Positions 32,023 to 46,613 of a stretch of DNA of 64,000 nucleotides are shown piece by piece; position 1 is the first letter of the stretch, and every line of letters starts with the position of its first letter. Location of the stretch: NCBI RefSeq assembly GCF_002951615.1, contig NZ_CP019062.1, positions 3,782,001 through 3,846,000 of the forward strand, in the 5' to 3' direction. The translations under genes and the position numbers were made by a program. The notes below the pieces were generated by a model. That model ran no database searches and was not told where the DNA came from. It saw only the letters and a program-made list of their open reading frames with translations. The DNA is from Rahnella sikkimica (GTDB lineage Bacteria; Pseudomonadota; Gammaproteobacteria; Enterobacterales; Enterobacteriaceae).

Positions 32023-33885
32023 ATGACAATTAAAAAGCATGTGCTGCTGACGGCATTATCCGTCACGGCTTTTTCAGGGTGGGCGCAAGACAGCACTTCC
32101 ACAAACAGCAGTGATAACCTGGTTGTCACGGCTAATCGTTTTCCACAGCCGGTTTCTTCTGTATTAGCCCCGACGGATGTCGTGACACGCGAGGATATCG
32201 ACCGCTGGCAGTCAAAATCTGTCGCTGACGTCCTTCGTCGTTTACCGGGCGTCGATATTGCCCAGAATGGCGGAATGGGGCAGCAGACGTCTTTATTTGT
32301 TCGCGGTACCAGCTCCAGCCACACTTTGGTGTTAATCGACGGCGTTCGACTGAATCAGGCCGGGATTTCCGGTTCTGCGGATATTAGCCAGATTCCTCTC
32401 TCATTAGTTCAGCGTATTGAGTTTATTCGCGGGCCACGTTCAGCAGTTTATGGTTCTGACGCAATCGGCGGCGTTGTTAACATTATTACGACGCGCGATA
32501 AAGACGGTACAACGCTCGGCGCGGGTATCGGCTCAAACGGTTATCAGAACTACAACGGTTCCACGCAGCAGAAGCTGGGTGAGAACACCACGGTGACGGC
32601 GGCGGGTGATTACACCTATACGCGCGGCATTGACGTTGTGGCTGATGGCAATACGGGCGGCGTTCCGCAGCCAGACCGCGACGGGTTCATGAGTAAAACG
32701 CTCTATCTGGCGCTGCAACATGAGTTTAATGACGATATCAGCGGTTTTGCGCGGGCTTACGGTTATGACAACCGCACTGCGTATGATGCCTATTACACAC
32801 CAGGCAGTGCGCTTATCGATACCCGCCAGCTTTACAGCCGTACATACGACACCGGTCTGCGTTATCAGAACGGCATTTATGCCACGCAGTTAATCGGCAG
32901 CTACAGCCACGTCAAAGACTATAACTACGATCCGAAATACGGCCCGTACGATTCCTCTGCTTCGCTCGATGACTCTGATCAATACAACGTGCAATGGGGC
33001 AACACCTTGCAGGTATGGAAAGGGGAAGTCAGCGCAGGGCTGGACTGGCAGAAACTGACCACTGAGCCGGGCACCAGTTATCTCGCCGATGGCTATGACC
33101 AGCACAACACCGGCGTTTATCTGACAACGCAGCAGAAAATCAGTGATTTCACGCTGGAAGGCGCGGTGCGTAGCGATGATAACTCGCAGTTTGGTCAGCA
33201 CACGACCTGGCAAAGCAGCGCGGCATGGGAATTCATTGACGGCTATCGCCTGATTGCCTCTTACGGCACAGCGTACAAATCACCGAATCTGAGCCAGCTT
33301 TACAGCAGCTACTATGGCAACCCAGATCTGAAGCCAGAAGAAAGTAAGCAATGGGAAGGGGGACTGGAAGGTCTGACGGGGCCTCTGGACTGGCGCTTAT
33401 CAGTCTATCGTAACGACATAGACCAGATGATCGATTACGACAGTTCGACCAGCCGTTATTACAACATCGGGAAAGCGACAATTAAAGGCGTCGAATGGAC
33501 GGGTTCCTTTGATACGGGCCCGTTGCGCCACCAGATTACTTTGGAATATCTCGACCCACGTAATGCCGAAACCAACGAAATTCTGGTTCGCCGTGCCAAG
33601 CAGCAGGCGAAATACCAGATTGATTGGAATATCGCCGACATCGACTGGTCGATCAATTACCAGTATCTGGGCCAACGTTACGATACTGACTACGGTTCGT
33701 ACCCTTATCAGACGGTTAAGCTCGGCGGTGTCAGCCTGTGGGATCTCGCCGCGTCATATCCGGTCACCTCACACCTGACAGTTCGTGGTAGAATTGCCAA
33801 CCTCTTAGATAAAGATTACGAGACGGTTTATGGCTACGAAACACCAGGACGTGAGTACTATCTCTCTGGAAGCTATACCTTCTGA
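32023..33885 (+). CDS. btuB: vitamin B12 outer membrane transporter BtuB
   Basis: BtuB is the TonB-dependent outer membrane receptor for cobalamin. The protein is 620 residues from [20 protein letters not shown] (E. coli 614). A signal peptide of about 21 residues is followed by the TonB box DNLVVTA at 31-37. The plug domain includes [14 protein letters not shown] and SLFVRG. A 22-strand barrel follows and ends in the usual aromatic residue (SGSYTF). The start matches the E. coli gene; an ORF extension upstream runs into the riboswitch leader and is not used. Its last 56 bases overlap murI. Confidence 0.97.
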   Translation: MTIKKHVLLTALSVTAFSGWAQDSTSTNSSDNLVVTANRFPQPVSSVLAPTDVVTREDIDRWQSKSVADVLRRLPGVDIAQNGGMGQQTSLFVRGTSSSHTLVLIDGVRLNQAGISGSADISQIPLSLVQRIEFIRGPRSAVYGSDAIGGVVNIITTRDKDGTTLGAGIGSNGYQNYNGSTQQKLGENTTVTAAGDYTYTRGIDVVADGNTGGVPQPDRDGFMSKTLYLALQHEFNDDISGFARAYGYDNRTAYDAYYTPGSALIDTRQLYSRTYDTGLRYQNGIYATQLIGSYSHVKDYNYDPKYGPYDSSASLDDSDQYNVQWGNTLQVWKGEVSAGLDWQKLTTEPGTSYLADGYDQHNTGVYLTTQQKISDFTLEGAVRSDDNSQFGQHTTWQSSAAWEFIDGYRLIASYGTAYKSPNLSQLYSSYYGNPDLKPEESKQWEGGLEGLTGPLDWRLSVYRNDIDQMIDYDSSTSRYYNIGKATIKGVEWTGSFDTGPLRHQITLEYLDPRNAETNEILVRRAKQQAKYQIDWNIADIDWSINYQYLGQRYDTDYGSYPYQTVKLGGVSLWDLAASYPVTSHLTVRGRIANLLDKDYETVYGYETPGREYYLSGSYTF

Positions 33886-34711
33886 TACAACACGAGTCCC
33901 TGACCGCCCGACGGTGCTGGTTTTCGATTCCGGCGTCGGCGGGTTGTCGGTTTATCATGAGGTCCGGCAGATGTTGCCGGACCTGCATTACATTTATGCT
34001 TTCGATAATGTGGCTTTCCCATACGGTGAAAAGTCCGAAGCATTTATCGTTGAGCGCGTCGTCGAGATTGTCAGCGCCGTCGCGAAGCGCCATCCCCTCT
34101 CTATTATCGTCATAGCCTGTAACACGGCGAGCACCGTTTCCCTTCCTGCATTGCGCGCCAAATTCAGTTGTCCTGTCGTCGGCGTGGTTCCGGCTATAAA
34201 ACCTGCGGCGAAATTAACGCGCAACGGGGTTGTCGGATTGCTGGCAACGCGCGCGACGGTTCAGCGTCCTTATACCCATGATCTGGTGGCACGTTTTGCG
34301 ACGGATTGTCAGATTCTGATGCTGGGGTCAGCCGAGCTGGTCGAACTGGCAGAAGCGAAGCTGCATGGCGAAGAAGTTTCACTGGCTGCGCTGAGGAAAA
34401 TCCTGCATCCGTGGCTGCGTTTGCGCGAACCGCCGGACACCGTAGTATTAGGTTGCACGCATTTCCCGCTGCTTTCACAAGAGTTGTCACAGGTTTTACC
34501 CGACGGCACGCGTATGATCGACTCCGGTTCTGCGATTGCACGCCGCGCACATTGGTTAATTGAGACCTCTCACGTGCCGATTCCACAAATAAATCCGGAA
34601 GTTGAAATAGAGAGTGTGGCGTATTGCATGGCGATGACGGCTGAGGCGCAAAGTTTGCTGCCTGTTTTGCAGTCATATGGCTTCAGAAGTATCCAGGAAT
34701 TGCCGCTTTAA
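33830..34711 (+). CDS. murI: glutamate racemase MurI
   Basis: MurI converts L- to D-glutamate for peptidoglycan. The protein is 293 residues (E. coli 285). It has the N-terminal extension that in E. coli binds the activator UDP-MurNAc-Ala. Catalytic cysteines are Cys97 in ACNTAS and Cys209 in [19 protein letters not shown] and AFPYGEKS are family motifs. The start lies inside the end of btuB (56-base overlap), as in E. coli, so translation is probably coupled. It is followed directly by the rRNA operon promoters. Confidence 0.98.
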   Translation: MATKHQDVSTISLEAIPSDTTRVPDRPTVLVFDSGVGGLSVYHEVRQMLPDLHYIYAFDNVAFPYGEKSEAFIVERVVEIVSAVAKRHPLSIIVIACNTASTVSLPALRAKFSCPVVGVVPAIKPAAKLTRNGVVGLLATRATVQRPYTHDLVARFATDCQILMLGSAELVELAEAKLHGEEVSLAALRKILHPWLRLREPPDTVVLGCTHFPLLSQELSQVLPDGTRMIDSGSAIARRAHWLIETSHVPIPQINPEVEIESVAYCMAMTAEAQSLLPVLQSYGFRSIQELPL

Positions 34712-34763
34712 ACGCCATTTGATGAAAGATTCAGCGGTCAGTAAATTATTTGTATTTTAGGGG

Positions 34764-34957
34764 TTGCGGCCTTCTGAGAACTCCCTATAATGCGCCTCCA
34801 CTGACCGGGAACAACGACTGACAAGTCGCTCGGCCAGGAAGAGAAAAAGATGAAAGTTCGAATGAATAATCTCTTGACTCTTCAGCGGGAAAACGTAATA
34901 TACGCCTCCCGCGCCGCATAAGATTCCTTGCGAACCGCGGCATGCTCTTTAACAATT
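34764..34957 (+). promoter_or_regulatory. rRNA operon promoters P1 and P2 with boxA antiterminator
   Basis: P1 has -35 TTGCGG (34764-34769) and -10 TATAAT (34786-34791), 16-bp spacing, with the GC-rich discriminator GCGCC of stringently controlled promoters and an AT-rich upstream element. P2 has TTGACT (34874-34879) and TAATAT (34896-34901), 16-bp spacing. BoxA TGCTCTTTAACAATT lies at 34943-34957. The layout matches E. coli rrn operons. No protein gene lies between murI and 16S. Confidence 0.92.
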
Positions 34958-35114
34958 TATCAGACAATCTGTGTGGGCACTCACAAGACGATATCAGCCA
35001 CCTCGGTGGCAAAAAATATCAAGTCTTAGAGTGACCAAGCAGTAATTCATTTAGTGAATTATTACGAAAGTAAACTTTGAGCACCGCTTAACTTGTTTAA
35101 GCAAATCGAACTTT

Positions 35115-36657
<1,543 letters not shown>

Positions 36658-36728
36658 CCTCAAGATACGCATTGTGCAGTGTCCACACAGATTGTCTGAT
36701 AGAAAGTAACGAGCAGAAATACCTTAAT

Positions 36729-36805
<77 letters not shown>

Positions 36806-36940
36806 ATTCGTCCTCATGCCGCGTTGTCATCATATTCGTTTGCACAAGCAAACTTCATATGACTCCGCCTTGCCTGAGAACAAATTGGCTAACTCATCAG
36901 CTGATGTGTTAGTGATTAAGGTATCTGTAAGTGACTGTAT

Positions 36941-37016
36941 GGGGCTATAGCTCAGCTGGGAGAGCGCCTGCCTTGCACGCAGGAGGTCAGCGGTTCGATC
37001 CCGCTTAGCTCCACCA
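36941..37016 (+). tRNA. tRNA-Ala (TGC)
   Basis: 76 nt, TGC anticodon (CTTGCACG), encoded CCA. Second spacer tRNA. The 216-base stretch between it and 23S carries a second boxA-like GCTCTTTAACAAT (37081-37093). Confidence 0.98.
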
Positions 37017-37232
37017 TTACCGTACAGCCTTTAAATAATACTTCAGAGTGTATTGGAAACAGTATGCTGCGAAGTATTTTGCTCTTTAACAATCTGGAAC
37101 AAGCTGAAAAATTGAAAGTTTACAGCTGAACATCACTCTCCGTAGAAGTACTGAGTGGTGATTCTGTCTGTAACAGAGTCTCTCAAATAATCGCAGCGCG
37201 ATGATGTCTTTTAAGACACCTTCGGGTTGTGA

Positions 37233-40142
<2,910 letters not shown>

Positions 40143-40263
40143 ACAACACCAAAGGTGTTTTGTATTGGCTCTGTGAAAGACGTAGATTTTTCAGCTGATT
40201 GTTCCGAGATTGGTTCGTAGTGCAAGCCTGATATGGGGTGAGCGGTATGAATGAAACAGAATT

Positions 40264-40383
40264 TGCCTGGCGGCATTAGCGCGGTGGTCCCACCTGACCC
40301 CATGCCGAACTCAGAAGTGAAACGCCGTAGCGCCGATGGTAGTGTGGGGTCTCCCCATGCGAGAGTAGGGAACTGCCAGGCAT
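40264..40383 (+). rRNA. 5S ribosomal RNA
   Basis: 120 nt from TGCCTGGCGGCATTAGCGCG to AACTGCCAGGCAT; the ends pair. Near identical to E. coli 5S. Confidence 0.99.
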
Positions 40384-40482
40384 CAATTTTATAGTGAAGA
40401 ACATGTTCCTTTTCCCCTGACAAGGAAAATAGCAGGAACAAACTTGCATCAGCCGATTGCTGATGTAAGTGAAAGAACCGGT

Positions 40483-40559
40483 GGAGCGGTAGTTCAGTTG
40501 GTTAGAATACCTGCCTGTCACGCAGGGGGTCGCGGGTTCGAGCCCCGTCCGTTCCGCCA
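40483..40559 (+). tRNA. tRNA-Asp (GTC)
   Basis: 77 nt, GTC anticodon (CTGTCACG), encoded CCA. Distal tRNA of the rRNA operon, in the position of E. coli aspT after rrnC. Confidence 0.98.
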
Positions 40560-40567
40560 CTAATTAA

Positions 40568-40600
40568 CTATTATGCCTGCTAAATTAGCAGGCATAATAG
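40568..40600 (+). repeat. 33-bp perfect palindrome between tRNA-Asp and tRNA-Trp
   Basis: Arms CTATTATGCCTGCTAA (40568-40583) and TTAGCAGGCATAATAG (40585-40600) are perfectly complementary around a single A. No T-tract follows. In the transcript it forms a long hairpin separating the two tRNAs, likely a processing or stability element. Confidence 0.9.
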
Positions 40601-40612
40601 CAAGCGTAATAT

Positions 40613-40688
40613 AGGGGCGTAGCTCAGTTGGTAGAGCACCGGTCTCCAAAACCGGGTGTCGCGAGTTCGAATCTCTCCGCCCCTGCCA
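40613..40688 (+). tRNA. tRNA-Trp (CCA)
   Basis: 76 nt, CCA anticodon (CTCCAAAA), encoded CCA end. Last gene of the rRNA operon, in the position of E. coli trpT after rrnC. Confidence 0.98.
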
Positions 40689-40692
40689 TATT

Positions 40693-40723
40693 AAAGCCCT
40701 TCGCGAAAGCGAGGGGCTTTTTT
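40693..40723 (+). terminator. rRNA operon terminator
   Basis: AAAGCCCTTCGCGAAAGCGAGGGGCTTTTTT-type hairpin: stem of AAAGCCCT/GGGGCTTT plus inner TCGC/GCGA, followed by six T residues. Confidence 0.9.
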
Positions 40724-40962
40724 GTTATTTACCCGTCTCACTTTCCTCGTTGTTCGTTTTGTTTTGATTTAAACTCCGTTTAACGCAAACTGTTGCACCA
40801 TTAACGCTCAATCCTTCCCCGTTTTCTGGTTGTTTTTTGTCATGTTTTGGCTAAATACATGCACTAAATGATTGTTATCCCCGTATGTGACACTGCTCAT
40901 GCTCCCATTCTCCCAGTGTACTAAACCTAATCATCGTCCGATGACGATAACCCGATCCTGGC

Positions 40963-41018
40963 ATACGGATTCCCCCCTTTATATTTATGGCGTCTTAGCC
41001 AGGAGGGGGAATACGTAT
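40963..41018 (+). promoter_or_regulatory. large stem-loop in the ytfQ upstream region
   Basis: ATACGGATTCCCCC (40963-40976) and GGGGGAATACGTAT (41005-41018) pair at 13 of 14 positions. An inner stem TGGC/GCCA (40988-40991 / 40998-41001) lies within. It lies about 75 bases before ytfQ. No T-tract follows, so it is an operator dyad or a leader RNA structure. The rest of the 404-base gap after tRNA-Trp has the rrn terminator and no visible gene. Confidence 0.5.
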
Positions 41019-41092
41019 GTCGGATGAACATCCAGGCCGTACCCAACGAGTCATAACAAAAAGTAGCTCAGACTACACGCGAGGAATAAAAC

Positions 41093-42049
41093 ATGTACAA
41101 ACGTTTATTTGTGGCAGCAGCAGTTGCAACAGCACTCTGTGGGGCGGCGCAGGCAGCTCCATTAGTTGTGGGTTTTTCGCAGATTGGTTCTGAGTCCGGG
41201 TGGCGGTCTGCTGAAACTAAAGTGTCAAAATCAGAGGCTGAAAAACGCGGTATTACATTGAAAATTGCTGATGCCCAGCAGAAACAAGAGAACCAAATCA
41301 AAGCGATACGTTCCTTCATCGCACAGGGCGTTGATGCGATCTTCATTGCGCCTGTCGTCGCCACCGGCTGGGCTCCTGTGCTGACCGAAGCCAAAGAGGC
41401 CAAGATCCCAGTATTCCTGCTAGACCGTACTATTGAAGTCAGTGATCCGACGCTTTACACCGCAGCAGTCGCTTCCGACAGCGTTTACGAAGGTAAAGTA
41501 GCCGGCGACTGGCTGGTTAAAGAAGTCGCGGGGAAACCATGTAATGTTGTTGAATTGCAGGGAACCGTTGGTGCCAGCGTTGCTTTAAACCGTAAACAAG
41601 GTTTTGCTGATGCGCTGAAAGCCGCGCCTAATGTCAAAATTATCCGTTCACAATCCGGCGACTTCACCCGCAGCAAAGGGAAGGAGGTTATGGAAAGCTT
41701 CATCAAGGCCGAACAAAACGGCAAAAATATCTGTGCTGTCTACGCACATAACGATGACATGGCAATCGGTGCCATTCAGGCAATCAAAGAAGCCGGTCTG
41801 AAACCGGGTTCGCAGATCAAAATCGTTTCCATTGATGGTGTTCCGGATATCTACAAAGCTATGCTGGCTGGCGAAGCGAATGCCTCTGTCGAGCTGACAC
41901 CAAATATGGCTGGCCCGGCCTTTGATGCGCTGATCGCACTGAAAAAAGACGGGACTCAGCCGAAGAAATTCATTCAGACTCAGTCCGCTCTGATCCTGCC
42001 TGACATGGCTCAGAAAGAATATGACATGAAAAAAGACATGGGTTATTAA
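41093..42049 (+). CDS. ytfQ: galactofuranose ABC transporter, periplasmic binding protein YtfQ
   Basis: YtfQ binds furanose-form galactose in the periplasm and delivers it to the YtfRT-YjfF importer. The protein is 318 residues, the E. coli length. A signal peptide MYKRLFVAAAVATALCGAAQA precedes the mature start APLVVGFSQIGSESGWR. The type I sugar-binding fold motifs are AHNDDMAIGAIQAI and VSIDGVPD. It is the first gene of a four-gene operon. A stable hairpin after its stop (42058-42086) fits the usual higher expression of the binding protein. Confidence 0.95.
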   Translation: MYKRLFVAAAVATALCGAAQAAPLVVGFSQIGSESGWRSAETKVSKSEAEKRGITLKIADAQQKQENQIKAIRSFIAQGVDAIFIAPVVATGWAPVLTEAKEAKIPVFLLDRTIEVSDPTLYTAAVASDSVYEGKVAGDWLVKEVAGKPCNVVELQGTVGASVALNRKQGFADALKAAPNVKIIRSQSGDFTRSKGKEVMESFIKAEQNGKNICAVYAHNDDMAIGAIQAIKEAGLKPGSQIKIVSIDGVPDIYKAMLAGEANASVELTPNMAGPAFDALIALKKDGTQPKKFIQTQSALILPDMAQKEYDMKKDMGY

Positions 42050-42057
42050 GCCGATTT

Positions 42058-42086
42058 TACCGGCTTGTCTCACGGGCAAGCCGGTA
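42058..42086 (+). other. intercistronic stem-loop after ytfQ
   Basis: TACCGGCTTG (42058-42067) pairs with CAAGCCGGTA (42077-42086), perfect 10-bp stem. Such hairpins after binding-protein genes commonly protect the upstream mRNA. It lies 9 bases after the ytfQ stop. Confidence 0.6.
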
Positions 42087-42133
42087 GAAATTATTCCCTT
42101 TTCGCCGTTGGCGAATGCAGCAGGAGTAGTGAC

Positions 42134-43642
42134 GTGACGGATAATCCTGGTTCAGTATCGCTGCTTGAAGTGCGCGGCTTGTCAGTTGAATTCCCTGGCG
42201 TAAAAGCACTTGAAAATGTCGACTTCACCCTCGAACGTGGCGAAATCGTTGCACTTTTGGGGGAGAATGGCGCGGGTAAATCAACCATGATTAAGGCTCT
42301 GACCGGCGTTTATAAACGCTCCGCAGGTCAGGTCTTTCTTAATGGCAAATCCATCGAGCCGGTGAATACCGCAGACGCACAGTCGCTCGGGATCGGCACG
42401 GTCTATCAGGAAGTAAACCTTCTGCCGAATATCTCCGTTGCCGCTAATCTGTTTATCGGACGAGAACCTACCCGTTTCGGGCTGGTGAACCAGCGCAAAA
42501 TGGAGCAGCAGGCTGAAGTGCTTCTCGAAGGCTATGGTTTGCACCTTGATGTCAGCCAGCCCCTTTCCACCTACTCCATCGCTATACAGCAAATCGTGGC
42601 GATTGCGCGTGCCGTAGACCTTTCTGCGCAAGTACTTATTCTCGACGAACCGACAGCCAGCCTGGATGCTAAAGAGGTCAGCATGTTGCTGGATATCCTC
42701 GTGCAACTGCGCAGCAAAGGCGTCGGCATGATCTTTGTGACTCACTTCCTCGACCAGGTTTACCGTATCAGCGACCGCATTACCGTTTTGCGTAATGGCA
42801 AACGCGTCGGCTCTGAACTGACCGCAGATTTGCCGCGTATTGAGCTGGTCCCGATGATGCTGGGACACAGTTTTGACGAAAGCCTGCTTAAGCGCACTGA
42901 GCACCGGAATGTCACGGGCGAGCCATTAGTTGATTTCAAAGATTATGGTCGTCGTGGCGTGGTTGAGCATTTCGACCTGAAAGTTCGTCGTGGAGAAATC
43001 GTCGGACTGGCCGGGCTTCTGGGTTCTGGCCGGACGGAAACCGCCCAGCTGATTTTTGGTATTAAAGGCCATGACAGCGGTAATGCCGAGATCGATGGCC
43101 GGGCAGAAACGATCAACACGCCACGAAAAGCGGCGAAACTTGGGTTTGGTTATTGCCCGGAAGATCGTAAAACCGATGGGATTATTGGCGCGGCGACGGT
43201 TCGTGAAAATATCATTCTGGCGTTGCAGGCCCAGCGCGGCTGGCTGCGTCCTTTACCGATGAAAGAACAGCATCAGATTGCCGAGAAGTTTATCAAACTC
43301 CTCGGTATCCGCACGCCCGGCACTGAACAGGAAATTCAGTATCTTTCCGGCGGTAATCAGCAAAAAGTCCTGCTTTCCCGCTGGCTGGCGACCAATCCTC
43401 GTTTTCTTATTCTCGATGAACCCACTCGCGGGATTGATGTCGGCGCGCATGCTGAAATCATTCGCCTGATTGAAAAACTTTGCGATGAAGGATTGGCGCT
43501 GCTGGTCATCTCCTCTGAGCTGGAAGAGTTGGCGGGTTATGCCGATCGCATCGTAGTGCTGCGGGACCGTCGCCATGTTGCTGAAATTGAGCAGGCCGAG
43601 ATCTCCGTGCCAGCCATTATGAAAGCCATCGCGGCCCAATGA
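42134..43642 (+). CDS. ytfR: galactofuranose ABC transporter ATP-binding protein YtfR
   Basis: A 502-residue tandem-ATPase protein of the ribose/galactose import type (E. coli YtfR 500). The start is GTG at 42134 with CAGGAG 7 bases upstream; the ATG at 42065 would extend into the intercistronic hairpin. The first nucleotide-binding domain has GENGAGKSTM and LDEPTASLD; the second has GLLGSGRTETA, LSGGNQQKVLLSRWL and LDEPTRGIDVGAH. A degenerate Walker A in the second half is usual for this subfamily. Confidence 0.95.
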   Translation: MTDNPGSVSLLEVRGLSVEFPGVKALENVDFTLERGEIVALLGENGAGKSTMIKALTGVYKRSAGQVFLNGKSIEPVNTADAQSLGIGTVYQEVNLLPNISVAANLFIGREPTRFGLVNQRKMEQQAEVLLEGYGLHLDVSQPLSTYSIAIQQIVAIARAVDLSAQVLILDEPTASLDAKEVSMLLDILVQLRSKGVGMIFVTHFLDQVYRISDRITVLRNGKRVGSELTADLPRIELVPMMLGHSFDESLLKRTEHRNVTGEPLVDFKDYGRRGVVEHFDLKVRRGEIVGLAGLLGSGRTETAQLIFGIKGHDSGNAEIDGRAETINTPRKAAKLGFGYCPEDRKTDGIIGAATVRENIILALQAQRGWLRPLPMKEQHQIAEKFIKLLGIRTPGTEQEIQYLSGGNQQKVLLSRWLATNPRFLILDEPTRGIDVGAHAEIIRLIEKLCDEGLALLVISSELEELAGYADRIVVLRDRRHVAEIEQAEISVPAIMKAIAAQ

Positions 43643-43652
43643 GGAGATACCG

Positions 43653-44672
43653 ATGAGTAACAGGAGTCTGCCGATGACAGGAAGACCACGCAAAGTGAGA
43701 TGGGTATTTCCCAAAGGTGCCACGCAGATTGGTGCTTTTGTCGCAATATTACTGATTGACAGTCTGGTCGCACCGGGCTTTTTCTCAATCCATATTCAGG
43801 ATGGCCGCCTGTTTGGCAGCCTGGTTGATATCTTTAACCGCGGCGCGCCAGTGGCTCTGCTGGCTCTGGGTATGACGCTGGTCATCGCCACAGGGGGTAT
43901 CGATCTTTCTGTTGGCGCGGTGATGGCGATTGCCGGGGCAACGGCCGCAACGATGACGGTTCAGGGCTATCCGCTGATGGTGGTGCTGCTGGCGTCGGTG
44001 GGCGTGGGTGCTGCGTGCGGTCTGTGGAATGGATTTCTGGTCGCCGTTTTGCAGATTCAGCCGATTGTTGCCACGCTGATGCTCATGGTTGCCGGGCGCG
44101 GTATCGCGCAGTTGATTACGCAAGGGCAGATTGTCACATTTGAGCACAATGGCCTTTCTCAGTTCGGCAGTGGCTCGCTGTTTTACCTGCCTATGCCGGT
44201 GATTATTGCCGCCGTCATGCTGGTACTGGTCTGGGCGCTCACACGTAAAACTGCGCTCGGGCTCTTTATTGAATCTGTCGGCATCAATATCCGCTCTGCC
44301 TATAACGCCGGTGTGAATGCGCGCCTTGTGCTCATTTCCACCTACGTTATCTGCGGGATATGCGCATCCGTCGCGGGCGTTATTGTCACGGCGGATATTC
44401 GCGGTGCTGATGCGAACAACGCCGGATTATGGCTGGAGCTCGACGCTATTCTGGCGGTTGTGATCGGCGGCGGTTCGCTTCTTGGCGGGCGCTTTAATCT
44501 TCTTCTTTCGATCATTGGTGCGCTGATTATTCAGGGGATGAATACCGGAATTCTGTTATCCGGCTTCAAACCTGAATTCAATCTGGTCCTGAAAGCGCTG
44601 GTTGTTCTGGCCGTGCTGGTGGTGCAATCGCCGCGCGTTTCCTTCAGTAATCTGTTCCGGAGGAAGGGATAA
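43653..44672 (+). CDS. ytfT: galactofuranose ABC transporter permease YtfT
   Basis: A 339-residue BPD-transp-2 family inner-membrane permease. Eight to ten hydrophobic segments follow a basic N-terminus; the ALGMTLVIATGGIDLSVGAVMAIAG segment is the family signature. It starts 10 bases after ytfR and its stop overlaps the yjfF start (TAATG), so it is translationally coupled to the second permease. Confidence 0.94.
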   Translation: MSNRSLPMTGRPRKVRWVFPKGATQIGAFVAILLIDSLVAPGFFSIHIQDGRLFGSLVDIFNRGAPVALLALGMTLVIATGGIDLSVGAVMAIAGATAATMTVQGYPLMVVLLASVGVGAACGLWNGFLVAVLQIQPIVATLMLMVAGRGIAQLITQGQIVTFEHNGLSQFGSGSLFYLPMPVIIAAVMLVLVWALTRKTALGLFIESVGINIRSAYNAGVNARLVLISTYVICGICASVAGVIVTADIRGADANNAGLWLELDAILAVVIGGGSLLGGRFNLLLSIIGALIIQGMNTGILLSGFKPEFNLVLKALVVLAVLVVQSPRVSFSNLFRRKG

Positions 44673-45658
44673 TGCTTAAAAGAAATCTGCCCTTACTGAT
44701 TACGATTGTGGTTTTTCTTGCCGGATACGCTTACTGCTTCACGCAATTTCCCGGATTTGCATCGACACGCGTGTTCTTCGATTTACTGACGGATAACGCG
44801 TTTCTCGGCATCGTGGCCGTCGGCATGACATTTGTCATTCTCTCGGGCGGGATCGACCTGTCTGTCGGGTCTGTTATCGCATTTACCGGCGTGTTGCTCG
44901 CAAAACTGATTGGGGTTTACGGCGTCGCGCCGGGTTATGCGTTTGTGATTGTCCTGCTGATGGGCGGGATGTTCGGGGCGCTGATGGGCTGGATCATCGA
45001 CACACTGAAGCTCCCGGCCTTTATCATCACGCTGGCGGGGATGTTCTTCGTGCGCGGCATGAGCTTTATCGTCTCCGAAGAGTCTCTCCCGATTAATCAT
45101 CCCGTTTATGATTTTCTCGCCAACTATGCGTGGAAAATGCCGGGTGGTGGTCGTTTTACGTTACTGGCACTGGTGATGTTGTTGGTGGTTTTTGGCGGCA
45201 TCATTTTGGCTCACCGTACGCGTTTCGGTAACAACGTTTATGCCGTGGGCGGCAGCAATGTTTCTGCGGCGCTGATGGGCGTTCCTGTCCGGCGCACAAC
45301 GATTTATATCTACATGCTGTCGAGTACGCTGGCGGTGTTATCGGGGATCATCTTCTCGCTTTATACGTCAGCGGGGTACGCACTGGCGGCCAGCGGCGTT
45401 GAGCTTGATGCGATTGCGTCCGTGGTCATTGGCGGCACACTGCTGAGCGGTGGCGTGGGAACGGTGTTGGGAAGTCTGTTCGGGGTCTTAATTCAGGGGC
45501 TTATCCAGACTTACATTACGTTTGATGGCACGCTGAGTTCGTGGTGGACGAAAATCGTCATGGGCGTTTTGCTGTTTATCTTTATCGGACTGCAAAAAGG
45601 CATGGGCACCTTCTGGACAGCCAGAAGGGCGCGCCATCCGCGACCAGAGCCGTCCTGA
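44672..45658 (+). CDS. yjfF: galactofuranose ABC transporter permease YjfF
   Basis: A 328-residue permease that pairs with YtfT. VGMTFVILSGGIDLSVGSVIAFTGV is the family signature, and it has about nine hydrophobic segments and a basic C-terminus (RRARHPRPEPS). Its ATG overlaps the ytfT stop. It is the last gene of ytfQRT-yjfF. In E. coli this operon lies far away, near ytfP, so its place behind the rRNA operon is a lineage-specific arrangement. Confidence 0.94.
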   Translation: MLKRNLPLLITIVVFLAGYAYCFTQFPGFASTRVFFDLLTDNAFLGIVAVGMTFVILSGGIDLSVGSVIAFTGVLLAKLIGVYGVAPGYAFVIVLLMGGMFGALMGWIIDTLKLPAFIITLAGMFFVRGMSFIVSEESLPINHPVYDFLANYAWKMPGGGRFTLLALVMLLVVFGGIILAHRTRFGNNVYAVGGSNVSAALMGVPVRRTTIYIYMLSSTLAVLSGIIFSLYTSAGYALAASGVELDAIASVVIGGTLLSGGVGTVLGSLFGVLIQGLIQTYITFDGTLSSWWTKIVMGVLLFIFIGLQKGMGTFWTARRARHPRPEPS

Positions 45659-45669
45659 GTCAGGACGGC
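45649..45669. terminator. hairpin between convergent yjfF and hdfR
   Basis: GCCGTCCTG-AGT-CAGGACGGC, a perfect 9-bp stem that includes the yjfF stop codon. No clear T-tract, so it may end both transcripts only with help. Confidence 0.45.
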
Positions 45670-45670
45670 G

Positions 45671-46495
45671 TCAGAGATTGGTGATCAGCGGCGTTTTGAG
45701 TAACTGACGGATCAGAACCTGCTGGTCACTGTTTTGCAGCCAGACGGCGTACAGCGGTCGGATCACCGGCGGCACATCTTCGTGCGCGGCGAGCTGCGGA
45801 TATTCTTTCGCCCAGTGCGCAGGGAGAAAAGCGCAGCCTCCGGTATTTTCCAATAACTGGCGCGTAAGTTGCGCAGACGTTGTCGTCAGCACCGGTTCCT
45901 GATCGCTGTTTTGCAGCTTTTCCTGCTGAGGAAAATCTGCGCCCCATTCCAGTTTCACGTAAGGCGTTTGTTCCCCTCTGACCGTTTTTTTCGATGAAAA
46001 AAGTCGTAACGAGAAATTACCCAGGAGCTGACTCGAGAGCTCATCCATCTTGGGTGGCTCGGTTGTGATCAGCAAATCCAGTTGTCTTTCATGCAATTGT
46101 TTAACCAGTGACTGACGTAAAGCGATGCGCGCCTCGAGCCTGAGCGTGTCACGTTGGGTGTAAAGCGACTGCATCCAGGGCGTCAGATAGGCTTCCCAAA
46201 GCGATGCCGTAGCGCCAATCGACAATTCTGTGTGCTGTAACGAGCGTACAACCTCTTTTTTGGCCAATTGCCACGTGGACATCAGATTCTCAGCATAAGG
46301 CAGCAGACGTTCTCCTGCGGGCGTTAAGCGGATGTTATTACGATGCCGTGTGAATAAATTAGCGCCAAGCTGGGTTTCCAGTTGCCGGATACGAAAGCTG
46401 ACAGCCGATTGCGTCAGATAAAGGGATTCCGCCGCCCGACCAAAGTGGCGAGTTCTACTGACCTCCAAAAAGGTTTTCAGTAATTCCGTGTCCAA
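45671..46495 (-). CDS. hdfR: LysR-family regulator HdfR
   Basis: HdfR is a LysR-type regulator that represses flhDC in E. coli. The protein is 274 residues. The start is TTG at 46493-46495 ([11 protein letters not shown]), with GGAG six bases upstream, aligned to the E. coli start; another in-frame TTG at 46507 lacks a site. The helix-turn-helix [27 protein letters not shown] is near identical to E. coli, while the effector domain is more diverged, ending ...[10 protein letters not shown]. It is divergent from maoP, as in E. coli. Confidence 0.93.
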   Translation of the reverse strand: MDTELLKTFLEVSRTRHFGRAAESLYLTQSAVSFRIRQLETQLGANLFTRHRNNIRLTPAGERLLPYAENLMSTWQLAKKEVVRSLQHTELSIGATASLWEAYLTPWMQSLYTQRDTLRLEARIALRQSLVKQLHERQLDLLITTEPPKMDELSSQLLGNFSLRLFSSKKTVRGEQTPYVKLEWGADFPQQEKLQNSDQEPVLTTTSAQLTRQLLENTGGCAFLPAHWAKEYPQLAAHEDVPPVIRPLYAVWLQNSDQQVLIRQLLKTPLITNL

Positions 46496-46613
46496 AACTA
46501 TCTCCAATAATTTTTGTCGTTAAGATTTAAATGTTTTGTTTTACACAATGTCAAGCCTAACTAATACTCCGCGCCATAACAGCACGACCATGAGTGAATT
46601 AGGAGCGTGTCAG

